From Prochlorococcus sp. AG-355-O17 (GTDB lineage Bacteria > Cyanobacteriota > Cyanobacteriia > PCC-6307 > Cyanobiaceae), in assembly GCA_003280655.1 (NCBI GenBank), contig QCEK01000004.1:62001-126000 (forward strand): a stretch of 64,000 nt of DNA, in the 5' to 3' direction. The position numbers and the translations under genes are program-made. Below the pieces are notes generated by a model. That model saw only the letters and a program-made list of their open reading frames with translations. It made no database searches and was not told where the DNA came from. Positions 56,000-64,000 of this stretch are shown one piece after another; position 1 is the stretch's first letter, and each line of letters opens with the position of its first letter.

Positions 56000-58426
56000 T
56001 TATTTAATCCACGCAATACTGCAACCAAGGCCACCCTCATTGTTGGCTGCATCTTCAATCTTATCAACATAATTTAAACCTGATAACCAATTTCTTAGTC
56101 CTTTTTTTAATTTTCCTGTACCAATTCCATGAACTATCCATAGCGGTCCATGAAATTTTCTAATTTTCTCCTCAATAATTATTTCAGCTTCATGTACTCT
56201 TAACCCTCTTACGTCAATTGTATTTTTACTCGTTCTAATTTTAGAAAAAGAAAAATCTTCTCTTGTAGACTTGATCTCAATTTTTGACTTTTTGAAATTA
56301 GGCTTTTCTCCATTAATACCTTCAAAGTCATTTACAGATAATGTGCTTCTAAATGAACCACATTTAATTTCATAAAAACCACTTTTTTTATCTAAATCTA
56401 CAATTTTTCCCGTACTATTTAGACTTTTAATCTTTACAAAATCTCCTACCTGAGGGTTCCATGTTATTGACTTTTCAGATTTTTTTTGGGTTAAATGTTC
56501 CGTCTCAATTTCCTTTAATCTTTTTCCAATAATTCTCGTATCCTCTCCACTAACATTTTTATCTCTTAATTTTTTAATCAAATCTATCACTTCTTTTTTA
56601 GCTGATACAATATGTTTTGATAATTTAGACCTTTCAATTTCCTGGATTTTTTCAGCATTTATTTTTTGATATTCATAATTTCTCTTCAATTCATCATGTA
56701 ATAGTTCAGTTCTTGCAATCAATTCTGCAGCAGCTTCTGCAGAATTTTGTTGTTTAATCTTCTCTTCCTCAAGTCCTTTAATAATACTGTTAATATTATC
56801 AACTTCTTTTGGCTTTAGATAATTTGCAGCTTCATTGAGTATGCTTTCATCGAGACCAATTCTCTTTGAAATTGACAAGGCATTACTTCTCCCAGGGATA
56901 CCCCAGTTGAGTATATATTTTGGCTTCAAAGAATCCTCATCAAAGGCAACTGATACATTTTCAAATCTTGAGTCGTTATATTTTAAAGCCTTAATATCTC
57001 CATAATGTGTTGTTGCAAAAGTGATATCAGATTTATTTGCAAATTCTTTTAATAAAGCAATCGCAAGAGCACTTCCTTCAAGAGGATCTGTGCCAGATCC
57101 AATCTCATCTAGCAAAACAACTGATAATCCTTTCTTATAATCAAGTGAATCTAATATCTCTTTTATGCGGGATATATGCCCACTAAAGGTAGATAAATTT
57201 TCTTCTAATGATTGATTATCTCCTATATCCACATATATATTTGGACAAAAAGGGATAATAGGATTATTAGTTGAAGGTATCAATAATCCTGCTCTAGCCA
57301 TAATTAAAGACAAGCCCAAACCTTTTAAAGCTGCTGTTTTACCTCCAGTATTTGGACCTGTAATAGCTACAACCTTAATATTTCTATTTATAAAAAAATC
57401 GACAGCTACTGGTGGATGGGCTCCTTTTTTCTTATGTTCCCAAATCAATAACGGATGAGAAAAACCAATTAACGAAATAATAGGACTTTTCTCAAACGTA
57501 GGAGTTTTGCCTCCAATCCATTTCGAATATCTTGAACGAGTTAGGGCATTTTCTAATCTCAGTAAAATAGATGCCATTTCAATAAGATTTTCTGAATTAT
57601 CACTAACAACCTGGGACCATTTCTTAAGTAATTTAAATTCTTCTGATGTGATCCTAGCCTCTAAAGAAGCAATCTTATTACCTTTAGTTACTACACTTTC
57701 AGGCTCAAAATATACAGTATTTCCTGAAGATGAAGAGTCATGAATTATGCCTTTAAATTTATCTACATAATTAACTTTCACTGCTAAAACAGGCCTTCCA
57801 TATCGATCTCCAATAGTAGTATCTTGCAAATAAGCTAAATTCTTTTGAATAAATTTCTCAACGCATATTTTTCTTTCAAGTTTCTTAGATAAAAATTCTT
57901 TTCTAAGAATAGATAGTTCATTACTAGCATCGTCTGAAATCCTTCCATTCGACTCAATGCCTTTTTTCAAAATCGTTTCAATATTCTGATGGTCAATTAA
58001 ATTTTTTATAAATGATGAAATATAAGGCCTTTGTTCAAAATCTAATAAGATTTTTTTTAAATTTCTTGCTGCAGAAATTGTTTTCGCTATTTCTAACAAT
58101 TCAGAAGATGAAATTACACCTCCCTTAGAACAAATCTCAATATTTCTACTAATATCAAATACACCAGAAAAACTAATTGATTTATCTAAATTTTTTTCTA
58201 GCTCATTAATTTCAACAGTTTCATTCAAAAGTCTTTTAGATGCCTCGTATTCTGTAGGAATAACAAAACTTAAAATTGATCGTTTACCCATTTCCGTTGA
58301 GGCGAACGAAGCTAAATGCGTTTTTAATGAATCCCACTCTAAAAGGTTTATAGATTCTTCTTCTAAGGTGTTATCTGAATATGATTTTTTAGAATAACTT
58401 TTCTCTTGCATAAAAAAAAGAATCAA
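56000..58426 (-). CDS. mutS2: MutS2 endonuclease/ribosome-rescue ATPase
   Basis: 808 aa. The MutS-like ATPase has Walker A GPNTGGKT and Walker B VVLLDEIGSGTDP. A long helical arm (about 520-660) with repeated EEEKIK and KEIE segments follows, then the C-terminal Smr domain (TIDVRGLRVHEAEIII to the HGIGTGKLKKGLRNWLSGL loop). MutS2 suppresses homeologous recombination in some bacteria and senses collided ribosomes in others. The VOC gene overlaps it by 4 bp upstream. Confidence 0.96.
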   Translation of the reverse strand: MILFFMQEKSYSKKSYSDNTLEEESINLLEWDSLKTHLASFASTEMGKRSILSFVIPTEYEASKRLLNETVEINELEKNLDKSISFSGVFDISRNIEICSKGGVISSSELLEIAKTISAARNLKKILLDFEQRPYISSFIKNLIDHQNIETILKKGIESNGRISDDASNELSILRKEFLSKKLERKICVEKFIQKNLAYLQDTTIGDRYGRPVLAVKVNYVDKFKGIIHDSSSSGNTVYFEPESVVTKGNKIASLEARITSEEFKLLKKWSQVVSDNSENLIEMASILLRLENALTRSRYSKWIGGKTPTFEKSPIISLIGFSHPLLIWEHKKKGAHPPVAVDFFINRNIKVVAITGPNTGGKTAALKGLGLSLIMARAGLLIPSTNNPIIPFCPNIYVDIGDNQSLEENLSTFSGHISRIKEILDSLDYKKGLSVVLLDEIGSGTDPLEGSALAIALLKEFANKSDITFATTHYGDIKALKYNDSRFENVSVAFDEDSLKPKYILNWGIPGRSNALSISKRIGLDESILNEAANYLKPKEVDNINSIIKGLEEEKIKQQNSAEAAAELIARTELLHDELKRNYEYQKINAEKIQEIERSKLSKHIVSAKKEVIDLIKKLRDKNVSGEDTRIIGKRLKEIETEHLTQKKSEKSITWNPQVGDFVKIKSLNSTGKIVDLDKKSGFYEIKCGSFRSTLSVNDFEGINGEKPNFKKSKIEIKSTREDFSFSKIRTSKNTIDVRGLRVHEAEIIIEEKIRKFHGPLWIVHGIGTGKLKKGLRNWLSGLNYVDKIEDAANNEGGLGCSIAWIK

Positions 58427-58809
58427 ACATTCGATTGAATCCCTTCAGGAGGAACATAAAGCATCTCAAGCCAGTTTCCTTCAGTATCCTTCATATAAAA
58501 AGATGCTGTCCCATCTCTATGCTCATGTAAAGGACCAACTTTTACACCAGAATTTTTTAAATCATTTTGAATATTTTCCACTTCTTTTTTATTTTCAAAA
58601 TGAAAAGCAAAGTGAGGTCCCGCAGCTTTGTAGCTAGGGCCTAACAACGCAAGTCCATCTTTCCCTTTACCAGCTTCTAAATAAGACCAATCTTTATCAT
58701 CCCAAACCAAATTCATACCCAGTTTAATATAAAAAGATTTCGCCCTTTCGAGATTCTCTACTCTAAGTGCAATGTGACCAATCCTATTTACTCCTTGTGA
58801 AAACTTCAA
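58423..58809 (-). CDS. VOC-family (glyoxalase/dioxygenase fold) protein
   Basis: 128 aa. One paired betaalpha-beta-beta-beta unit. GHIALRVENLERAKSFYI with the first metal His, HFAFHFENK with a second, and GNWLEMLYVP with the terminal Glu give the metal site of the VOC fold. The YLEAG and FYMKDTEGNW segments are also typical. The substrate is unknown. The ATG overlaps the mutS2 start region by 4 bp, indicating coupled expression. Confidence 0.85.
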   Translation of the reverse strand: MKFSQGVNRIGHIALRVENLERAKSFYIKLGMNLVWDDKDWSYLEAGKGKDGLALLGPSYKAAGPHFAFHFENKKEVENIQNDLKNSGVKVGPLHEHRDGTASFYMKDTEGNWLEMLYVPPEGIQSNV

Positions 58810-58871
58810 AACAAAGCAATTAATTTATTACTTATTTAAGAATAAACCAAATTCTTGTTAATAATGAGTTT

Positions 58872-59873
58872 TTAAGTATCCTCCAACCATTGAGATGCAT
58901 CACAAGCATGATAAGTGAGTATTAATTTTGCTCCGGCTCTTTTAAAACTAAGCAATGTCTCTAAAACAATATCTTTTTCGTTAATCCAGTTCTTCATAGC
59001 AGCAGACTTTACCATGGAATACTCCCCACTAACGTTGTATGCAGCTATAGGTTTATTTGAAAAGGTGCTTAATCTATAAACTATATCCAAATATGAAATT
59101 CCTGGTTTTACCATCAAAATATCAGCTCCTTCATACTGATCCAATGCAGATTCAATTAAAGCCTCTTTTGAATTGGCAGGGTCCATTTGATATGTAGACT
59201 TATTGTCTGGAATTACTTTCTTACTATTTTCTCTAGGAGCCGAATCTAAAGCAGTTCTAAATGGACCATAATAAGCAGATGAATATTTTGCTGTGTAACT
59301 AATAATACCTACATCACTAAATCCTTGAGTATCAAGAGAAGTTCTGATTGCTCCAACTCTTCCATCCATCATGTCACTAGGACCAATGAAATCTGCTCCA
59401 GCTCTTGCTTGTGTTAAAGCTTGTTTTTTTAAAATTTCGATTGTTTCGTCGTTCAATATTTTTCCATTCTCATCAACTAATCCATCATGACCATCACAAG
59501 AGTATGGGTCCAAGGCAACATCCGTCATTATTGCCATTTCTGGAATCTCTTTTTTTAATATTCGTATAGCTTTAGGGATTAAACCGTCTTCATTGAAACA
59601 TTCTGCACTATCTTCAGTTTTTAAACTATCGTTAATTTTTGGGAAAAGAACCACACACCTTATTCCCAATTCCCATGCCCTAGTAACCTCCTTTATTAAG
59701 CCATTAATATCCCATCTATAAGTTCCTGGCATTGCTGAAATTTCCTCTTTAAAATCTTTTTCATGAATAAATAATGGATAAATAAAATCCGATGCCGTTA
59801 GATGGTTTTCCCTAACCATTTCTCTAATTGCCTCAGTTCTTCTTAACCTTCTAGGACGAATAATCGAATTCAT
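58872..59873 (-). CDS. hemB: porphobilinogen synthase (ALA dehydratase)
   Basis: 333 aa. It joins two ALA molecules in tetrapyrrole synthesis. The Schiff-base lysines are in TAKYSSAYYGPF and ILMVKPG. The metal region DVALDPYSCDGHDGLV has aspartates where the zinc enzymes have cysteines, marking the magnesium-dependent type. The start MNSIIRPRRLRRTEAIREMVRE is typical. It is divergent from bicA. Confidence 0.97.
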   Translation of the reverse strand: MNSIIRPRRLRRTEAIREMVRENHLTASDFIYPLFIHEKDFKEEISAMPGTYRWDINGLIKEVTRAWELGIRCVVLFPKINDSLKTEDSAECFNEDGLIPKAIRILKKEIPEMAIMTDVALDPYSCDGHDGLVDENGKILNDETIEILKKQALTQARAGADFIGPSDMMDGRVGAIRTSLDTQGFSDVGIISYTAKYSSAYYGPFRTALDSAPRENSKKVIPDNKSTYQMDPANSKEALIESALDQYEGADILMVKPGISYLDIVYRLSTFSNKPIAAYNVSGEYSMVKSAAMKNWINEKDIVLETLLSFKRAGAKLILTYHACDASQWLEDT

Positions 59874-60095
59874 TTGAATATTATTTAAATTGAAAAATAT
59901 TTATCTATTAGATTAATCGCTTTCCTCGCACATAAATCAATCAGAGCCTAATTTTGTTCAGGAAAATTAACTTAATTACCTTAAAGCAAGAGAAAAAAGT
60001 TACAAAAATATTTTGCACAAACTGCATTTTTCACAAATTTACGTCATTAAGAGATAAGATCTTCTAGTTAAGTATTTATTTTTAGGAGATTATCT

Positions 60096-61748
60096 TTGAA
60101 AATAATTAATGGCTTTCATCTAAAGAATGTAAGAGGAGATATTCTTGGGGGGATTACAGCCGCAGTAGTGGCTTTACCTCTTGCTCTTGCTTTTGGTAAT
60201 GCTGCTTTAGGACCTGGCGGGGCAATTTATGGACTATACGGTGCAGTAGTAGTTGGTTTTTTAGCAGCATTATTTGGCGGAACACCTGCTCAAGTTAGTG
60301 GGCCTACAGGTCCCATGAGTGTAACTGTTGCAGGCGTTGTAGCTGGCTTAGCAGCAGTAGGAGTTCCAAGAGATCTTTCTGCAGGACAAATTTTACCTTT
60401 GGTTATGGCAGCGGTAGTAATTGGCGGCTTACTGCAAATATTATTCGGCATTTTAAAACTAGGTAAATACATTACTTTAGTTCCATATTCTGTTGTTTCA
60501 GGATTCATGTCTGGTATTGGAGTAATAATCATTGCTCTTCAGATTGGTCCTTTATTAGGAATTAGCACTCGAGGTGGAGTAGTCGAATCTTTATCTACTG
60601 TATTTTCAAATTTCCAACCCAATGGTGCTGCAATTGGAGTAGCAATAATGACGCTAGGTATAGTATTTCTTACTCCTAGAAAAATAAGTCAGTGGGTTCC
60701 TTCTCCTCTCTTGGCCCTATTGATAGTTACCCCAATATCAATATTAATTTTTGGAGATGGAGCTATTGATAGAATTGGAGAAATTCCAAGGGGAGTTCCA
60801 TCTTTAAATTTCCCAAGTTTTAATCAATATTTCCCAATCATTTTCAAGGCAGGATTAGTCCTAGCAGTACTTGGTGCTATTGACTCCTTACTGACATCTC
60901 TTGTAGCAGACAATATCTCTCAAACAAAACATAATTCTGATAGAGAACTTATTGGTCAAGGAATAGGAAATGCTGTTGCAGGTCTGTTTTCAGGTTTACC
61001 AGGAGCAGGAGCAACCATGAGAACAGTTATAAATGTTAAATCTGGAGGATCAACTCCCATTTCTGGTATGGTTCACTCAGTTGTGTTGTTGATAGTTTTA
61101 GTTGGCGCAGGACCTTTAGCAGAGCAAATACCTACTGCTTTGCTTGCAGGAATTCTTATAAAAGTTGGTCTAGATATTATTGATTGGGGATTCTTGAGGA
61201 GGGCTCACAAATTATCTTTAAAAACTTCAGTTGTAATGTACGGCGTACTCTTAATGACTGTTTTTTGGGATTTAATTTGGGCAGTTTTAGTCGGTGTATT
61301 CATAGCAAATATGCTTACTATTGATTCAATAACCGAAACTCAACTAGAAGGTATGGATGAGGATAATCCTTTATCAAATGATGATCAAGCTAAAAATGCA
61401 TTACCTGCTGATGAAAAAGCACTACTAGATAGATGTGCAGGAGAAGTAATGTTATTTAGACTTAAAGGGCCACTTAGTTTTGGAGCAGCTAAAGGTATAT
61501 CTGAGAGAATGATGCTAGTTAGAAACTACAAGGTTTTGATACTAGATATCACTGATGTACCAAGACTTGGAGTTACGGCGACTCTCGCAATAGAGGACAT
61601 GATGCAGGAAGCAAAAAATAATTCCAGAAAAGCATTTGTTGCTGGAGCAAATGAAAAAGTAAAGGATAGATTAGCTAAGTTTGGAGTTGAAGGCATTATT
61701 GAAACAAGAAAAGAAGCTTTAGAAACAGCTCTCAATGAAATAGCCTAA
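60096..61748 (+). CDS. bicA: SulP-family bicarbonate transporter BicA
   Basis: 550 aa, TTG start preceded by a strong ribosome-binding site TAGGAGA, which fixes the start. The SulP core has about 12 hydrophobic segments, with LPLALAFGNAALGPGGAIYGLYGAVVVGFLAALFGGTPAQVSGPTGPMSV (in runs) at the N-terminal anion-binding site. A cytosolic STAS domain (about 440-550, VMLFRLKGPLSFGAAKGI to VEGIIETR) is present. It is followed at 6 bp by sbtA. In marine cyanobacteria BicA is a low-affinity, high-flux Na+-dependent HCO3- importer; sulfate transport is the alternative. Confidence 0.88.
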   Translation: MKIINGFHLKNVRGDILGGITAAVVALPLALAFGNAALGPGGAIYGLYGAVVVGFLAALFGGTPAQVSGPTGPMSVTVAGVVAGLAAVGVPRDLSAGQILPLVMAAVVIGGLLQILFGILKLGKYITLVPYSVVSGFMSGIGVIIIALQIGPLLGISTRGGVVESLSTVFSNFQPNGAAIGVAIMTLGIVFLTPRKISQWVPSPLLALLIVTPISILIFGDGAIDRIGEIPRGVPSLNFPSFNQYFPIIFKAGLVLAVLGAIDSLLTSLVADNISQTKHNSDRELIGQGIGNAVAGLFSGLPGAGATMRTVINVKSGGSTPISGMVHSVVLLIVLVGAGPLAEQIPTALLAGILIKVGLDIIDWGFLRRAHKLSLKTSVVMYGVLLMTVFWDLIWAVLVGVFIANMLTIDSITETQLEGMDEDNPLSNDDQAKNALPADEKALLDRCAGEVMLFRLKGPLSFGAAKGISERMMLVRNYKVLILDITDVPRLGVTATLAIEDMMQEAKNNSRKAFVAGANEKVKDRLAKFGVEGIIETRKEALETALNEIA

Positions 61749-61754
61749 TAATTT

Positions 61755-62753
61755 ATGGAAATAAATCCAATTCTGCAAAATGTATTAGCCCCGCCAGTTC
61801 TTTTCTTTTTGATTGGAGCGATATCAGTACTATTTAAATCTGATTTAGAAATACCAGCTCCATTACCTAAACTCTTCTCCTTATATCTACTACTAGCTAT
61901 TGGTTTTAAAGGAGGTATAGAGATACAGAAAAGTGGTTTTACAGATCAAGTATTGCCTACTTTAAGTGCTGCAATACTAATGTCATTAGTAATACCGCTG
62001 ATTGGATTTTTAATTTTAAGATTTAAGTTTGATGTCTTTAATTCAGCCGCAATAGCAGCAGCATACGGTTCAATTAGTGCTGTTACATTTATTTCTGCAG
62101 AAAGTTTTTTGGAAAGTCAAAAAATTGCTTTTGATGGGTTTATGGTTGGAGCCTTAGCATTAATGGAATCTCCTGCAATAATTGTTGGATTATTACTTGT
62201 GAAATTTGCAGCTCCCAAAAATAGACCAAAATCAAGAAAAATGCATTTAAGCGCAATTTTACACGAATCACTTTTGAATGGATCAGTTTATTTATTGCTC
62301 TCAAGTTTAATTGTAGGATTTCTCACTGCTTCTAGTAATCCCTCAGGGATTGCAAAAATGGAGCCTTTTACTGGACAATTATTCTATGGAGCAGAATGCT
62401 TCTTTTTGCTAGATATGGGAATAGTTGCTGCTCAAAGATTACCGAGACTGAAGAATGCTGGTTCATTCTTAATTGGCTTTGCCATTTTTATGCCTCTATT
62501 TAACGCATTTATTGGTGTTTTCGTTGCGAGATTTTTATCTTTAGGACCTGGCAACGCACTTTTATTTGTGGTTCTATGTGCTAGCGCATCTTATTTGGCA
62601 GTTCCTGCAGCGATGAGGATGACAGTTCCAGAAGCTAAATCTAGCTATTACATTTCAACTACACTAGGTCTAACTTTCCCATTCAATATAGTCCTTGGCA
62701 TTCCCATTTATATGAGTTTAGTAAATAGCATTATTCCATTATCCACTATATAA
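61755..62753 (+). CDS. sbtA: sodium-dependent bicarbonate transporter SbtA
   Basis: 332 aa with about ten hydrophobic segments. The conserved N-terminal NPILQNVLAPPVLFFLIGAISVL, the LPKLFSLYLLLAIGFKGG stretch and the C-terminal AAMRMTVPEAKSSYYISTTLGLTFPFNIVLGIPIY are SbtA hallmarks. It is shorter than the Synechocystis protein (about 374 aa). The internal regulatory loop is reduced. It lies between bicA (6 bp) and sbtB (2 bp). Confidence 0.9.
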   Translation: MEINPILQNVLAPPVLFFLIGAISVLFKSDLEIPAPLPKLFSLYLLLAIGFKGGIEIQKSGFTDQVLPTLSAAILMSLVIPLIGFLILRFKFDVFNSAAIAAAYGSISAVTFISAESFLESQKIAFDGFMVGALALMESPAIIVGLLLVKFAAPKNRPKSRKMHLSAILHESLLNGSVYLLLSSLIVGFLTASSNPSGIAKMEPFTGQLFYGAECFFLLDMGIVAAQRLPRLKNAGSFLIGFAIFMPLFNAFIGVFVARFLSLGPGNALLFVVLCASASYLAVPAAMRMTVPEAKSSYYISTTLGLTFPFNIVLGIPIYMSLVNSIIPLSTI

Positions 62754-62755
62754 AA

Positions 62756-63037
62756 ATGAAAAGATTAGACTTAATATTTAGTGAAAGAGAACTAGACGCA
62801 ATCATTAAAACATTAGAAAAAGCTAATGTTCCTGGATATACAGTTATGAAACACGCCACAGGCAGAGGGCCTGAAAGAGTTGTTACTGAAGATATGGAAT
62901 TTACAGGATTAGGAGCAAATGCTCATGTAATTGTTTTTTGCGAGCAAGAATTAATAGATAAAATGAGAGATAACATCAGGGACGACTTAAGCTACTACGG
63001 TGGAGTCGCTTATATTTCTGAAGCAACACCTCTTTAA
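62756..63037 (+). CDS. sbtB: SbtB, PII-like regulator of SbtA
   Basis: 93 aa. The PII-like (P-II domain) fold begins MKRLDLIFSERELDAIIKTLEKANV and shows the T-loop region GYTVMKHATGRGPERVVTEDME. The C-terminal extension with a redox-active CGPxGC found in many SbtB proteins is absent. It is 2 bp after sbtA, as in other SbtA/SbtB pairs, where SbtB binds adenine nucleotides and cAMP and blocks SbtA. In a three-gene operon with bicA it may control both transporters. Confidence 0.92.
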   Translation: MKRLDLIFSERELDAIIKTLEKANVPGYTVMKHATGRGPERVVTEDMEFTGLGANAHVIVFCEQELIDKMRDNIRDDLSYYGGVAYISEATPL

Positions 63038-63058
63038 ATTAAAAAAAAATATTGATTT

Positions 63059-64000
63059 TTAAGAATGAATCCAATCTACTCTTATATTCTTTCGACTATT
63101 TAAATATCTATCAATTGACATTGCGGCAATACATCCATCAGAAGCTGCAACAACGGCTTGCTTAAACGGTGTATTTCTTATATCTCCAATAGCCCAGACT
63201 CCATCGGAGTTTGTAGACATAAAGTCATCCACAATAACTCCGCCGTCATCTTTTAAAGCAATTTGATCCCCTAAAAAATCAGTAATTGGCTTTGAACCAC
63301 TCATATAGACAAAGACTCCATCTAAATTTAAATTAATAGGATTTTCTTCTTGCTTATTTTTTACAACAACTCCATTAACGCCCATATCATCACCCAATAT
63401 TTCCAATAATCTTGTTCTACTCCAATGTTTTATATTTGAATTATCCATCAATTCCATAGCTTCTTCATTATCTGATTTAGGATCACTTGATGTAATCCAA
63501 TGCACAGTTGATGCAAATTTAGTTAAAACAGTTGCCTCTTCAATTGCCTCCTTGTTCACTCCAACAACAGCAACTTCTCTATTTTTATAAAAAGCCCCAT
63601 CACATGTAGCACAATAACTTACTCCTTTGCCAAGAAAATCCGCTTCACCCTTAAATGATGCAGGCCTACCCATAGCTCCACTTGCAAGTACAAGTGCTTT
63701 AGCTTTGAAAGTGCCTTCGGGCGTATAAACCATTTTCCATTCTCCACTAGCATCTATTCCAAACACTTGTGCTCTTCTATAATCTGTGCCGTATTGCACA
63801 GCCTGTTCTCTCATTAGAGTAAGTAATTTCTCTCCACTTATATCAACCGGAACACCTGGATAATTAGCTATTTGATGAGTTATTGCTAAGGCACCAACAG
63901 ATGGATTTTTATCTAAAATTACTGTCTTTAAGTTTGAACGAGATGTATAAAGTGCGCAAGTACACCCGGCCGGGCCTCCTCCGATAATAACTACATCTGA
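63059..64000 (-). CDS. thioredoxin-reductase-like flavoprotein lacking NADPH motifs, 5' end missing
   Basis: The frame is open to the window edge (about 313 residues visible). The FAD-binding IIGGGPAGCTCALYTS starts near the visible N-terminus, and the redox-active CATC is in SYCATCDGAFY (at about 63602-63613). The second FAD contact is GVWAIGDIRN near the C-terminus. The NADPH domain, which in TrxB reads GGGNTAVEEA and HLIHRRDGFRA, reads GVNKEAIEEA and HWITSSDPKSD, so it lacks both the glycine-rich dinucleotide loop and the 2'-phosphate-binding HRR. It may be a pyridine-nucleotide-independent disulphide reductase, perhaps ferredoxin-linked, or a nonstandard NTR. Confidence 0.85.
   Translation of the reverse strand, partial: SDVVIIGGGPAGCTCALYTSRSNLKTVILDKNPSVGALAITHQIANYPGVPVDISGEKLLTLMREQAVQYGTDYRRAQVFGIDASGEWKMVYTPEGTFKAKALVLASGAMGRPASFKGEADFLGKGVSYCATCDGAFYKNREVAVVGVNKEAIEEATVLTKFASTVHWITSSDPKSDNEEAMELMDNSNIKHWSRTRLLEILGDDMGVNGVVVKNKQEENPINLNLDGVFVYMSGSKPITDFLGDQIALKDDGGVIVDDFMSTNSDGVWAIGDIRNTPFKQAVVAASDGCIAAMSIDRYLNSRKNIRVDWIHS

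Noticed and set aside
1-64000. CRISPR array, transposon, prophage or restriction system
   Set aside because: I looked for repeated 25-35 base units, IS-type inverted repeats with a transposase, integrase or methyltransferase genes and found none.

Overview
The window is a piece of a marine picocyanobacterial chromosome, almost certainly high-light-adapted Prochlorococcus. The reasons are the strong AT bias of every gene, an oxygenic photosynthesis set (psbA, psbO, psbH, psbN, psbI, psbK, a CrtR-type carotenoid hydroxylase), CP12, NtcA with amt1, a BicA/SbtA/SbtB bicarbonate-uptake cluster, and many small families restricted to cyanobacteria (DUF3155, DUF3181, DUF3146, DUF3084, DUF3177, DUF565/Ycf20, DUF2555, DUF3769). 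Genes are packed very tightly, with many 1-40 bp overlaps. I see no insertion sequence, integrase, phage gene, CRISPR array or rRNA. This is core chromosome, not a genomic island. Species and family names rest on recognition from the sequence; no database search was run.

Layout. 1-4.1 kb: a phosphohexomutase cut by the window edge, a TM0106-type RecB-like nuclease, ygfZ and pyrE. 4.2-10 kb: tRNA-Met, a DUF21/CBS/CorC protein, a Gfo/Idh/MocA dehydrogenase, psbK, tgt, cobS and a Hik2/CSK-like sensor kinase. 10-19.3 kb: a structured leader before a DUF3155 gene, an esterase, purH, a DoxX protein, ispH, amt1 with a perfect NtcA box, sfsA, murJ and two small cyanobacterial proteins. 19.4-28 kb: tRNA-Arg, glyA-cinA-leuC-leuD, a DUF3769/LptD-like outer-membrane protein, psbI, psbN, psbH, pth and DUF3146. 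27.8-35.7 kb: an RNase H-fold protein, DUF3084, ntcA, a cobalamin-adenosyltransferase-like gene with dcd and thyX, a TxlA-like thioredoxin, glmM, trmB, DUF3177. 35.7-45 kb: ileS, tRNA-Leu, crtR, gatC, mpg, pyrB, DUF565, DUF2555 and coaBC. 45-52.4 kb: psbO, sat, ftsH, a KDPG-aldolase-like gene, aroC, psbA. 52-64 kb: a 42-codon ORF, an aspartoacylase, a GST-like protein, cp12, obg, mutS2, a VOC protein, hemB, bicA-sbtA-sbtB and a thioredoxin-reductase-like flavoprotein cut by the right edge.

Together these genes cover photosystem II structure and upkeep (psb genes, FtsH), carbon supply and Calvin-cycle control (BicA/SbtA/SbtB, CP12), nitrogen sensing and ammonium uptake (NtcA, Amt1), and nucleotide, leucine, aromatic, tetrapyrrole, isoprenoid and cobalamin metabolism.

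No wholly new multigene system is evident. The most interesting points are: a thioredoxin-reductase-like protein lacking both NADPH-binding motifs; a BtuR/CobA-family protein with its P-loop erased, sitting 4 bp before dcd-thyX; a crtR gene with no ATG/GTG/TTG start; two interleaved perfect 9-bp inverted repeats between psbA and a 42-codon ORF; a multi-stem leader before the DUF3155 gene; and the NtcA sites at amt1 and ntcA.
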